A stretch of DNA of 34,400 nt, taken from positions 1 to 34,400 of the forward strand of contig SUSU01000014.1 in assembly GCA_015063225.1 (NCBI GenBank), read 5' to 3'. Shown here piece after piece: positions 16,552-24,181 of this stretch (its first letter is position 1; every line of letters starts with the position of its first letter). Source of the stretch: Thermoplasmata archaeon (lineage in GTDB: Archaea > Thermoplasmatota > Thermoplasmata > Methanomassiliicoccales > Methanomethylophilaceae). The notes below the pieces were generated by a model. It did not search any database, had not been told where the DNA came from, and saw only the letters and a list, made by a program, of their open reading frames with translations. The position numbers were made by a program, and so were the translations under genes.

Positions 16552-17841
16552 ATGCTGGACATCGATGTTATCAGGGCGGACCCCGAGAAGATCCGCGACA
16601 TGCTCGTCAAACGCAACAAAGGTACCGAGATCCTCGACAGGCTCATGGAGGCCGACAACAGGTGGAGGGACCTCGTATCCGAGAACAACCAGCTCAGGAA
16701 GACCCGCAACGAGGTCTCCCAGGTCATCTCCAAACTTCCCAAGGGAGAGGAGAAGGACGCGAAGATCAAGGAGATGCGCGCCGTCGGCGACAAAATCAAA
16801 GCGAACGACGACGAGATGGCGAAGCTGGAGGAGGTCCGCAACGACTGCCTCCTCAACATCCCCAACATCCCCGACGCGAGCGTCCCGCTCGGCAAGGACG
16901 ACACCGAGAACGTCGTCTCCTTCGAGTGGGGGGAGAAGAGGAAGTTCGACTTCACCCCCAAGGACCACGCCGAGCTCATGCTCGGGCTCGGGATCGTCGA
17001 TTTCGAGAGGGCCACCAAGATCACCGGTTCCGGATTCTACTGCCTGAAGGGCGACGGAGCGAGGCTCGAGAGGGCCCTCATCTGCTTCTTCCTCGACACC
17101 CACAGGCAACAGGGATACAAGGAGGTCTTCACCCCCGTCATCGTCAACAAGGCCGCCGTAACGGGCACCGGGCAGTACCCCAACCTCGCCGACGACATGT
17201 ACTACCTCGAGAAGGACGACATGTTCCTCAACCCCACCGCCGAGGTCCCCGTCACCAACCTGCTCCAGGGCGAGATCCTCGCCAAGGAGGACCTCCCCAT
17301 CAAGCTCACCGCTTACCTCCCGTCCTTCAGGAGGGAGGTCGGCAAGCACGCCGACACCGCCGGTATCCTCCGCGTCCACCAGTTCAACAAGGTCGAGATG
17401 GTCCGCTTCGAACTCCCCGAGGATTCCTGGCAGGCCCTCGAGGACATGAGGCACGACGCCGAGGAGCTCCTCCAGAAGCTCGGACTGCCCTACCACGTCC
17501 TCACCCTCTGCACCGGGGACATGAGCTTCTCCTGCGCCAAGTGCTACGACCTCGAGGTTTGGGCCCCCGCCCACGAGAGGTGGCTGGAGTGCTCCTCGTG
17601 CTCCAACGACCTGACCTTCCAGGCCCGCCGCGCGCGCATCAAGTACCGCCCCGAACCCCACATGAAGTCCGAGTTCGTCCACACCCTCAACGGTTCCGGA
17701 CTCGCACTCCCCAGAACCATGGCGGCCATCCTCGAGAACTACCAGAACGCCGACGGATCGGTCACGATCCCCGAGGTCCTGAGGCCCTACATGGGCGGTC
17801 AGGAGAAACTGGTGCCTCCCGAGAAGAAACCCGTTTTCTGA
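16552..17841 (+). CDS. serS: Seryl-tRNA synthetase, common (bacterial-type) form
   Basis: A 429-residue class II synthetase that charges tRNA-Ser (and would serve tRNA-Sec if present). The N-terminal 105 residues form the long helical coiled-coil arm that grips the tRNA variable arm. Catalytic landmarks are TAEVPVTNL, motif 2 FRREVGKHADTAGILRVHQF, the SSCSND strand and motif 3 GSGLALPRT. This is the widespread form and not the rare zinc-dependent methanogen SerRS. A CGGGGG/CCCCCG hairpin (17850-17866) follows the stop. Confidence 0.97.
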   Translation: MLDIDVIRADPEKIRDMLVKRNKGTEILDRLMEADNRWRDLVSENNQLRKTRNEVSQVISKLPKGEEKDAKIKEMRAVGDKIKANDDEMAKLEEVRNDCLLNIPNIPDASVPLGKDDTENVVSFEWGEKRKFDFTPKDHAELMLGLGIVDFERATKITGSGFYCLKGDGARLERALICFFLDTHRQQGYKEVFTPVIVNKAAVTGTGQYPNLADDMYYLEKDDMFLNPTAEVPVTNLLQGEILAKEDLPIKLTAYLPSFRREVGKHADTAGILRVHQFNKVEMVRFELPEDSWQALEDMRHDAEELLQKLGLPYHVLTLCTGDMSFSCAKCYDLEVWAPAHERWLECSSCSNDLTFQARRARIKYRPEPHMKSEFVHTLNGSGLALPRTMAAILENYQNADGSVTIPEVLRPYMGGQEKLVPPEKKPVF

Positions 17842-17849
17842 TTCCTTGG

Positions 17850-17866
17850 CGGGGGTTTACCCCCCG
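17850..17866 (+). terminator. GC hairpin after serS
   Basis: A 6-bp perfect stem (CGGGGG/CCCCCG) with a five-base loop lies nine bases past the serS stop. No T-run follows, so it is at best a weak terminator. Confidence 0.3.
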
Positions 17867-17880
17867 TCCCCCTCGTGGGT

Positions 17881-17901
17881 TAGGTGACCTCCGTGTTGAT
17901 G
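17881..17901 (+). repeat. Left terminal inverted repeat
   Basis: Twenty-one bases starting TAGGTGACC, the exact reverse complement of 18974-18994. Confidence 0.95.
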
Positions 17902-18086
17902 ATTGTTAACGGAGGCCTCCGTACAGCGGAATGATCCGGATTAATCCGGGAAACCATCGCATTGTTTTGGCAACCGGCCTTCGGATTTCCGGGATCACGT
18001 GAGATTCCGGAGCCATACTCCGAAAAGCGCAAACAAAATCAATGATAATATCAGAGCAACGGCCTGCATCGGAGGTTTCAGACCTT

Positions 18087-18917
18087 TCAGGCGGTGACCG
18101 CCGTGGGGTACATCATCCCGATGTCCCTCCAGGTGTGGACGTAGTCCCCCTCGGAGATCCTCTCGGACACCGCTGCCGCGTCCGCGGAGTTCACGGTGAA
18201 CTTGAACCACGCCATGTAGAGGTGGAGCCACTTGCTGGAGACACCGCGGAAGGGCTTCATGAAATTGCGGACGGCCTTCCTGATGGTGCTCTGCTTCTCC
18301 TGCCTGACCTCCGCCGAGACCCCGTCGGACCCCTCGACCGCCCCGATGGAGACACATCTGGCGAGGGAACTCCCCGCGGAGCACCTGTCGAGGCTGCCCC
18401 TGCAGGCCACGTCGTAGAGGAACCCGTCCCCGTCGTCGGTTGCCATGACGCAGAACCTCTCCCCGGGGATGGCGGACCCGGAATTCCCGACACCCTTGAA
18501 GGACTCGCGGAAGTAGATCCCCTCGACCCCGACGGTCGCCTTCTCCGTCCTGAAAGAGGGGAGGATGTCGTAGGCCGCCTCGAGCATGCGGACCCTCATG
18601 AACCAAGCGGTCTTGTGGCAGACTCCGAGGGCAGAGGCCACCTTGTCGCAGGACAGGCGGGCCAGGAAAAGGGGGATGAAAGCCATCCATGTGCTGCGGG
18701 GGAGCTTGGTGTTGGCGAGGATGCGCCCCTCGGGGGTACCGCAGCGGACGGATCCGCACCCGCGGCACTTCCACCTCTGGGTTCCGGAGGAGGTCGTACC
18801 GCACTTCACGGCGTCATCGGAACCGCAGACGGGGCAGGTGAAAGAGGCAATGGAGAACTCCCTGTCGATGAGTTCGCGGAGCCTGAGTTCATGGTTCTCC
18901 ATGTTGTCCCTTTCCAT
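18087..18917 (-). CDS. IS1595/ISXO2-like transposase, apparently lacking catalytic residues
   Basis: A 276-residue protein with an N-terminal zinc ribbon (C28, C31, C51, C54), a helix-turn-helix region around DKVASALGVCHKTAWFMRVR, and an ISXO2-like C-terminal part ending in FRGVSSKWLHLYMAWFKF. Active relatives have a DETY-type block before the FRESFKG segment; here it reads GVEGIYF. The later acidic block and the N-x2-HS block are also not recognisable in the shortened middle region, so a DDE-type reaction looks impossible. The frame is nonetheless intact. The ATG at 18917 lies about 28 bases after a TATA-like element; ATG at 18902 behind AAAGGGA is an alternative. It could be moved in trans, or be kept for DNA binding. 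Confidence 0.8.
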   Translation of the reverse strand: MERDNMENHELRLRELIDREFSIASFTCPVCGSDDAVKCGTTSSGTQRWKCRGCGSVRCGTPEGRILANTKLPRSTWMAFIPLFLARLSCDKVASALGVCHKTAWFMRVRMLEAAYDILPSFRTEKATVGVEGIYFRESFKGVGNSGSAIPGERFCVMATDDGDGFLYDVACRGSLDRCSAGSSLARCVSIGAVEGSDGVSAEVRQEKQSTIRKAVRNFMKPFRGVSSKWLHLYMAWFKFTVNSADAAAVSERISEGDYVHTWRDIGMMYPTAVTA

Positions 18918-18940
18918 GTTTAATACATGGCTGTACAAGT

Positions 18941-18950
18941 ATATAATACA
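18941..18950 (-). promoter_or_regulatory. TATA box of the transposase-like gene
   Basis: Reads TGTATTATAT on the - strand, about 28 bases before the ATG at 18917. It lies between the right inverted repeat and the gene. Confidence 0.45.
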
Positions 18951-18973
18951 TACAATGTTATATATGTTATTTC

Positions 18974-18994
18974 CATCAACACGGAGGTCACCTA
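18974..18994 (-). repeat. Right terminal inverted repeat
   Basis: Exact reverse complement of 17881-17901. Confidence 0.95.
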
Positions 18995-19033
18995 TACCGA
19001 AACCGATGATGCTGGCTCATCCGAAAAAAGAAC

Positions 19034-20185
19034 TCAGATGCTCTTGTGGGTGAAGTCCCCTATGAGCTCCAGGGCGCCGATGCTCTTCTCGAGGGTATCG
19101 TCGTCCCTGAACCTCTGGACCGCTCCGTCCCTGCCGCCGATGAGGGTCCTCGAGGATATACCGTAGACGATGGAGACGTGGGCCTCCATCCATGCGCCCA
19201 TGATGTCGCAGGCCTTGATCTGACGGCCGAAGCGCGGGGGCTCGTCGGAATCCGTGAACGGGTCATAGGCGAAGAATGCGAGCTCGTCCGCCCATGACTT
19301 CGGGATCAAGGGCATGATCTTCTCCCTCACCATCTCCTTCTCGATATCCTCCAGGAGCGAGGGCAGCCCGGAAACGGACGTCTTCACGGGGGTTATGACA
19401 TCCTTGGTCAGGACCTCGGGGAGGTCGTGGAAGAGCGCGCTGTAGTAATCGAAATAGACCCTGCGGCCGGATACCCCATGGTCGAGGTCGTTGAGATAGA
19501 CCATGTTCGCCACCAGTAAAGAATGGCCGAGCACGGTGGTCTTGGGAATGCGGGGGGTGCGGGACCAGCGCTGCTGGAACCTCAGCTGCCCCAGGATGTT
19601 CACGAACTTGGAAAGGTCGGAACCGTTCGTCCATATCTCCTTGACGCCGGCGAGGTCCCCGTGGGCGCTGATCTGTTCGTCGATCTCCCTCTTGGTCTCC
19701 TCAATCCCGTAGACGGAACGGTTGACGTCGTAGATGGTGTCGAACTCCCATTTGGTCGCCAGGTAGTGGGCCGCGCGGATGATCGCATCCTCGTGGGAAT
19801 CCTTCTCCGAGACGAGATAATCCTCGAACGCTTTCCTGAAAGAGGGGCTCGTGTTGGGGATGTTGGTGTCGAAGAAACCGAGTACGTAGGCGTTCACCTC
19901 GTCCTTCTTCTCCTTGGCGATCTTGTGGAAGACCTGGGGTTTCAGGTCTGTGAGCGCGATGCGCTGGAGGAACGAGAACAGGGTGTGTTCGATGACGGTC
20001 TGCCATTCCACCGACCTCCCGGCGTCCTCCTCGGCTTTGCCGATGACCCATGCGATGACCGCCTTGTGGGCCTGCTTGTCGAGCTCGGAGAGATCCAAAG
20101 TGCGGAGGTGGTCGTTCCAGCGGCTCATGTTCGCGGCGTCGAACATATAGTACATGATGTCCGCATTCAGCGCACGCTGGCTCAT
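19034..20185 (-). CDS. HD-domain phosphohydrolase, YfbR-like C-terminal region
   Basis: A 383-residue cytoplasmic protein. The C-terminal part carries an HD metal site: H221 in LGHSLLVAN, H253-D254 in ALFHDLPEVLTKDVITPVK, and a later D in KACDIMGA. The block HDLPEVLTKDVITPVK resembles the 5'-deoxynucleotidase YfbR family, so a nucleotide phosphohydrolase is the best guess. The first 200 residues also carry histidines (EHTLF at 66-70) and may be a second, degenerate all-helical domain. Its ATG overlaps the stop of a small membrane protein gene, so the two are coupled. The 3' end lies 39 bases from the insertion element. Confidence 0.75.
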   Translation of the reverse strand: MSQRALNADIMYYMFDAANMSRWNDHLRTLDLSELDKQAHKAVIAWVIGKAEEDAGRSVEWQTVIEHTLFSFLQRIALTDLKPQVFHKIAKEKKDEVNAYVLGFFDTNIPNTSPSFRKAFEDYLVSEKDSHEDAIIRAAHYLATKWEFDTIYDVNRSVYGIEETKREIDEQISAHGDLAGVKEIWTNGSDLSKFVNILGQLRFQQRWSRTPRIPKTTVLGHSLLVANMVYLNDLDHGVSGRRVYFDYYSALFHDLPEVLTKDVITPVKTSVSGLPSLLEDIEKEMVREKIMPLIPKSWADELAFFAYDPFTDSDEPPRFGRQIKACDIMGAWMEAHVSIVYGISSRTLIGGRDGAVQRFRDDDTLEKSIGALELIGDFTHKSI

Positions 20186-20424
20186 GCCTCTTCCTCCTTG
20201 GAGTCCCCGGATCCCTCATCCTCCTGGGAGACTTCCTTCGGAGCATCCATGAGGAACCCGTACGACCTCAGCGCCGCCATGGCGATGGCCGCCGAGATGA
20301 TGACGGCACCGATGATGAAAAGGACCGACGTCCCGCCCTTGGCCATCAGGTAGAACCCCGCGGGCATGAGGATCACGCCTGCCACGAGGAGAACGATGGT
20401 GAGGTATCCGAAACGTACGTCCAT
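20182..20424 (-). CDS. Small two-helix membrane protein, unknown function
   Basis: An 80-residue protein starting MDVRFGYL. Two hydrophobic segments (about 7-27 and 33-54) are separated by a KGG turn, and the tail (60-80) is strongly acidic, ending in EEEA. I do not recognise the family. ATG at 20424 is placed 26 bases after a TATA-like element, as for a leaderless transcript. It overlaps the HD gene by four bases and might tether or regulate that enzyme at the membrane; this is inference from context only. Confidence 0.7.
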   Translation of the reverse strand: MDVRFGYLTIVLLVAGVILMPAGFYLMAKGGTSVLFIIGAVIISAAIAMAALRSYGFLMDAPKEVSQEDEGSGDSKEEEA

Positions 20425-20445
20425 GCACCTGGAGAGGGAGTTGCC

Positions 20446-20499
20446 GTAATAAAGATTGGCGCGCGGATTAAGCGCACGCGCGCGCATACGCTAATAAAC
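20446..20499. promoter_or_regulatory. Divergent promoters between the membrane protein and aminotransferase genes
   Basis: TTTATTAC on the - strand (20446-20453) and TAATAAAC on the + strand (20492-20499) each lie about 26 bases before an ATG (20424 and 20521). The DNA between is an alternating GC-rich run (CGCACGCGCGCGCAT). Confidence 0.5.
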
Positions 20500-20520
20500 G
20501 ATTCGCGCCATCCCCGCCGT

Positions 20521-21669
20521 ATGAAAGGAATGAAGGTCTCTGACAGACTCGATTCCGTACCCATGTCCGGCATCAGGAAGATGTTCGATCTCGCCGGTCC
20601 CGATTCCATCAACCTCGGTCTCGGCGAACCCGACCTCGACCCCCCGAAGGAGGCCGTCGAATGCATGAACGCCGCCGCCCTCGCCGGGAAGAACAAATAC
20701 TCGCCCACCGCGGGCATCCCCGAGCTCAGGGACGCCATCGCGCAGCGTTTCTCCAGGTACAACCCCTCCCTCAGCAGGAAAAACGTCATCGTCACCCCCA
20801 GCGGCTCCACCGCCCTGCTGGAGATCACCCAGGCATTCATCGACCCCGGGGACGAGGTCCTCGTGCCCAGCCCCGGGTTCGTCATCTACGCCCCCCATGC
20901 GAAGCTCGCCGGCGGGAAGCCGGTGGAGTACCGCCTCACCGAGGGCGACTTCCAGCCCGACATTGACTACATCCAGGAGAGGATCACCCCCAACACCAAG
21001 ATGATCGTGGTGAACACCCCCTCCAATCCCACCGGAGGCATCCTCTCGAAGGAGAACAGGGACGCCCTCGCGGACATCGCCAGGGACAAGGACATCATGA
21101 TCCTCTCCGACGAGGTCTACGAGTCCTTCATCTACGAGGGGGAGCACAGCTCCTTCCTGCCCTACCTCGACAGGGCGGTCGTCGCCAGCGGGTTCTCCAA
21201 GATGATGGCCGTCACCGGCTGGAGGCTCGGTTTCACCATCGCCAACGAGGACGTCATGGACGCCCTCATCAAGATGCAGTACCACGTCTGCGCCAGCCCC
21301 GGCATGCCCGCCATGTACGGCGTGCTCGGCGCGCTGCCCAACATCGACCCCTACCTGGTCAAGGCGAGGGAGACGTTCAAGAGGAGGAGGGACCTCATCA
21401 CCCGCAGGATCAACGAGATCCCCGGCATGCACCTCGAGGCCCCGAGGGGAGCGTTCTACGCGTTCCCGTCCTTCGACCTGCCGGTGAACTCCCAGGAACT
21501 GGCCAACGAGTGTGCCAGGAACGGGCTCATATGCACCCCCGGATCCGCCTTCGGGACCTTCGGCGAGAACCACCTCAGGTTCTCGTACGCCGCTTCCGAG
21601 GAGAAGATCGACAGGGGAATGGACATCCTCGCCGATGTCGTATCGAAGTACAGAGGGAAGAAACAATGA
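20521..21669 (+). CDS. Class I/II pyridoxal-phosphate aminotransferase (AspC-like)
   Basis: A 382-residue fold-type I aminotransferase. It shows NLGLGEPDLDPP near the N-terminus, the NTPSNPTGG motif (165-173), SDEVYE and the PLP-binding lysine K227 in SGFSKMMAVTGWRLGF, then a C-terminal substrate-carboxylate arginine in HLRFSYA. Members transfer amino groups between aspartate, aromatic or alanine-type substrates and 2-oxoglutarate; the donor cannot be decided here. ATG at 20521 sits 26 bases after a TATA-like element; an in-frame ATG three codons later is possible. It overlaps the next gene as ATGA. Confidence 0.92.
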   Translation: MKGMKVSDRLDSVPMSGIRKMFDLAGPDSINLGLGEPDLDPPKEAVECMNAAALAGKNKYSPTAGIPELRDAIAQRFSRYNPSLSRKNVIVTPSGSTALLEITQAFIDPGDEVLVPSPGFVIYAPHAKLAGGKPVEYRLTEGDFQPDIDYIQERITPNTKMIVVNTPSNPTGGILSKENRDALADIARDKDIMILSDEVYESFIYEGEHSSFLPYLDRAVVASGFSKMMAVTGWRLGFTIANEDVMDALIKMQYHVCASPGMPAMYGVLGALPNIDPYLVKARETFKRRRDLITRRINEIPGMHLEAPRGAFYAFPSFDLPVNSQELANECARNGLICTPGSAFGTFGENHLRFSYAASEEKIDRGMDILADVVSKYRGKKQ

Positions 21670-22175
21670 CAGAACAGGACCCCAACGCAGGATTGTTCGG
21701 AGACGAGGACGCCTCCGAGAACGAAGTCATCGAATACGTGTTCGGAAAGAACCCAAACCGCGTCTCCGCCATCACCGACCTTTGGTACGAGGAGATGATG
21801 AAGACCCTCAAGGACATGGAGCTCCCCGACGAGGAAGCGAAGCTCAGGGCGGTCTTCAAGCTCACCGCCAGCGGACTCCTCGACATGATCGCGGACTCCC
21901 AGGATCCCGAGGCCGCCCCCGACGTGATGAGCGACTTCGACATGTTCCTCGCCGTCGCGCTGACCAACAAGAAGTACAACATCAACCTGTTCGCCGAGCA
22001 GCAGAAGGCCCTCGAGACCGTCGACCGCTCCAAGTTCGCCAACGACGAGGAGTACGCCGAGGCCGTCTCCCGCGCAGAGGACATCTGGTGGGAGATCGCA
22101 CAGCCCCTCCTCGACCAGCGCAACCCGAACGATGCCATCAGGGAAACCCTGAACAAGTACGGCCTGACACTATGA
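21666..22175 (+). CDS. Uncharacterised acidic helical protein
   Basis: A 169-residue soluble protein rich in aspartate and glutamate, with no membrane segment, no cysteine cluster and predicted mostly helical structure. I do not recognise its family. Segments that stand out are VIEYVFGKNPNRVSAITDLWYEEM near the start and DIWWEIAQPLLDQRNP near the end. It is locked between aminotransferase and mevalonate kinase genes by four-base ATGA overlaps on both sides, so it is surely expressed with them. A role linked to isoprenoid or amino-acid metabolism is only a guess from position. Confidence 0.75.
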   Translation: MTEQDPNAGLFGDEDASENEVIEYVFGKNPNRVSAITDLWYEEMMKTLKDMELPDEEAKLRAVFKLTASGLLDMIADSQDPEAAPDVMSDFDMFLAVALTNKKYNINLFAEQQKALETVDRSKFANDEEYAEAVSRAEDIWWEIAQPLLDQRNPNDAIRETLNKYGLTL

Positions 22176-23176
22176 TATCCGCGTCCGCCCCCGGGAAGTT
22201 CGTCGTCATGGGCGAACACGCAGTCGTCTACGGCAAGCCTGCTCTGGCTCTTGCCATCGACATGCGTTTCACGATCCGCATGAACCCGGGGAAGACGTTC
22301 CGCGTGAACGGGAAACCCGCCACCAACGCCACGATGTCCCCACACATGAAGTGGATATCCGAGGCCCACGGCAACAGGCCGGTTTCCATCTTCATCGACG
22401 AGAGGGTGCCCACCGGTTCCGGTCTCGGTTCCTCCGCCGCGCTCTCCGCAGCCTATTCGGGAGCGGTACGCAGGCTATGCAACCTCCCCGTCGACCACGA
22501 ATCCGTCGCCAGGGAGGCCTACGAGGCCGAGTTCGCCGCCCAGGGCAGGGGAAGCCCCATGGACACCTCCGCGTCCGTCAACGGCGGCGGGATAGCCCTC
22601 AACGTCCCCTATTCGAAGGAGGACTTCCTGTGGCATATCGAGAAGAACGGCAACTCGTGGGACATCTCCCGTTTCGACGTCCCCGAGATGACGTTCGTCA
22701 TCGGGAACACCGGGATCAAGGCCCCCACCGGCCCCCTGGTGGAGAAGGTCCGCAAGTACAGGGACGAGAGCGAGTTCGCTTACAACATAGTCGAGGAGAT
22801 AGGACAGCTCACCCTGGACGGCATGAAGTGCATCACGGGCAACGACTGGGTCGAACTGGGTGCGCTCATGAGCTACAACCACAAACTCCTGGGCATCCTC
22901 GGGGTCTCCTGCCCCGAGCTCGACAGCCTCGTGGAGGCCGCCATGCCCACGTCCTACGGCGCCAAGCTCACCGGATCGGGGGGAGGGGGATGCATGGTCG
23001 CCCTCACCGACAAGCCGAAGGAGACCGCCGCCGCGATCCGTGCCGCGGGAGGAACGCCGTACATCGTCAAGACCGGCGTTCCGGGACTTGAAGTGAAAGT
23101 CCGTGAGAAGAAACCCGCGAACCAGGGGAAGAAGAAGAACCCCAGGAAATCAAAGAGGGACGAGTCCTCCGAATGA
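22172..23176 (+). CDS. mvk: Mevalonate kinase
   Basis: A 334-residue GHMP kinase that phosphorylates mevalonate at the 5-position, the committed kinase step of archaeal isoprenoid synthesis. Motif 1 is SASAPGKFVVMGEHAVVYG (3-21), motif 2 is PTGSGLGSSAA (80-90), the catalytic aspartate is D131 in GSPMDTSASVNGG, and motif 3 is KLTGSGGGGCM. The C-terminal 25 residues form a lysine-rich tail beyond the usual fold. The end overlaps the convergent radical SAM gene by 27 bases. Nearby ether-lipid genes on the other strand use its downstream product. Confidence 0.93.
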   Translation: MISASAPGKFVVMGEHAVVYGKPALALAIDMRFTIRMNPGKTFRVNGKPATNATMSPHMKWISEAHGNRPVSIFIDERVPTGSGLGSSAALSAAYSGAVRRLCNLPVDHESVAREAYEAEFAAQGRGSPMDTSASVNGGGIALNVPYSKEDFLWHIEKNGNSWDISRFDVPEMTFVIGNTGIKAPTGPLVEKVRKYRDESEFAYNIVEEIGQLTLDGMKCITGNDWVELGALMSYNHKLLGILGVSCPELDSLVEAAMPTSYGAKLTGSGGGGCMVALTDKPKETAAAIRAAGGTPYIVKTGVPGLEVKVREKKPANQGKKKNPRKSKRDESSE

Positions 23177-24145
23177 TAGAGCCAGACTCTTGAATCCGTT
23201 CCTTCTCAGTTCGTCCTTGGCCCAATCCACGGTACGTCCCAGACCCTTTTCAGTGATGTCGTTGACGTCCTTCGGACTCGCCAGGTATTCGGCCATCACC
23301 CGGTCGAAACCACCGTAATAACCCCCATAGAACCCGAGTTCGGATCCTTCTCTCCCCCATGAGGAGAGGACGAGTGCGGAACGTATCTGGAGGAGGCGTC
23401 TCCGGGATATGCAGGGGAGATGTGCCATGCGGGTGCCGGGCACGGACTCCCTCGCCGATGCGGAACAAGCGTAGGCGCCGGAACCCATGGCCTTGTAGAA
23501 CAGGTCGGCTATCTCATCGGGGGAATGTTCCGCACCGATGGGCTCGACGCCCATGTAGACCCTGATGCCGGCATCCCTCAGGTTGCGAATGGTCTCGTAA
23601 CGGCCGAGGGGCTCCAGGAGATTGTCTATGCTCTCCCCCAAACGCAACGCGTGATATGCGGAACGCACGCCCGCGGAACGGAGTTCCCGTGCTTCGGAAG
23701 CCGACAGGTCCCCGGTGTTCACCGCGAGTCCCACGCCGTCCGGGAGGACCTCGGACGCGGCCTCCGCCAGCGTCACCAGGTCGTCGAATTCGTAATTGTG
23801 GACGGTCATCAGGGAGATGTCGGAGACCTCCCCCGCCGAGGTGAGCCTCGAGATGTATCCGGCGAGGTCGCCGGGCCGCATCACGTACTCCTCCTCGGAA
23901 TACACGCTCGATGCGAAGGAACAGAAACCGCAGTCGGCGTAACACGGACCGATGATGACACCGATCTGGGCGCCTATGCGCCCCACACCGCTAGTACGGG
24001 ACGCTATTATGCGGAAGGCCTCGGAGATGACGGCGGAGGCCTCGGGGGAGTCCTCCGGGAAGGACATCATCAGGACGCATCCGTCTCTGTCGCAGCCGCC
24101 GTCCTCGGCGCATCCGCGCAGGGTGTCCTCCAATCCGGCGTCCAT
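23150..24145 (-). CDS. Radical SAM protein, BioB/HydE-like class, substrate unknown
   Basis: A 331-residue radical SAM enzyme with the cluster motif C68-x3-C72-x2-C75 (GPCYADCGFC) and downstream segments typical of BioB-type TIM barrels (SLMTVHNYEFDD; VGLAVNTGDLS; AYHALRLGES; VYMGVEPIGAEHSPDEI). Three extra cysteines (C12, C18, C23) sit near the N-terminus. It is shorter than PylB and does not read as biotin synthase. I cannot name its substrate. It lies behind the geranylgeranyl reductase gene, separated by a strong GC hairpin, and might belong to the same operon. Start at 24145 is a weak choice, as no clear ribosome site precedes it. Confidence 0.75.
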   Translation of the reverse strand: MDAGLEDTLRGCAEDGGCDRDGCVLMMSFPEDSPEASAVISEAFRIIASRTSGVGRIGAQIGVIIGPCYADCGFCSFASSVYSEEEYVMRPGDLAGYISRLTSAGEVSDISLMTVHNYEFDDLVTLAEAASEVLPDGVGLAVNTGDLSASEARELRSAGVRSAYHALRLGESIDNLLEPLGRYETIRNLRDAGIRVYMGVEPIGAEHSPDEIADLFYKAMGSGAYACSASARESVPGTRMAHLPCISRRRLLQIRSALVLSSWGREGSELGFYGGYYGGFDRVMAEYLASPKDVNDITEKGLGRTVDWAKDELRRNGFKSLALSFGGLVPL

Positions 24146-24154
24146 GGTATGGAA

Positions 24155-24170
24155 GGGGGCTCGCGCCCCC
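24155..24170 (-). terminator. GC hairpin between geranylgeranyl reductase and radical SAM genes
   Basis: A perfect 6-bp stem GGGGGC/GCCCCC with a four-base loop fills the 36-base gap. On the - strand it follows the reductase stop; only a short TT follows, so it may attenuate rather than end transcription. Confidence 0.35.
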
Positions 24171-24181
24171 TGAGAATGTTT

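Larger units (their letters stand above)
17881..18994. mobile_element. Insertion element with perfect 21-bp terminal inverted repeats
   Basis: A 1114-base element inserted between serS and the HD gene. Its ends match perfectly over 21 bases in inverted orientation: TAGGTGACCTCCGTGTTGAT plus G at 17881-17901 and the complement at 18974-18994. The outermost TA could be a target duplication, because TA is its own complement; no 8-base duplication is seen, although the IS1595 family usually makes one. Inside are one transposase-like gene (- strand) and, near the left end, two perfect 14-base palindromes (17910-17923 and 17936-17949). Perfect ends suggest recent movement. Confidence 0.85.

Noticed and set aside
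16264..17682. Long open frame antisense to serS
   Set aside because: It is a by-product of GC-rich codon use; the serS frame shows full family conservation and the antisense product is low in complexity.
16552..17841. Rare methanogen-type seryl-tRNA synthetase
   Set aside because: The N-terminal coiled-coil arm and motif spacing fit the common form.
17873..19002. 8-base target duplication around the insertion element
   Set aside because: The eight bases on each side differ; only a TA shared with the inverted repeat could be a duplication.
20465..20490. Alternating GC run as a Z-DNA or regulatory element
   Set aside because: Such runs arise easily in GC-rich spacers and nothing else supports a function.
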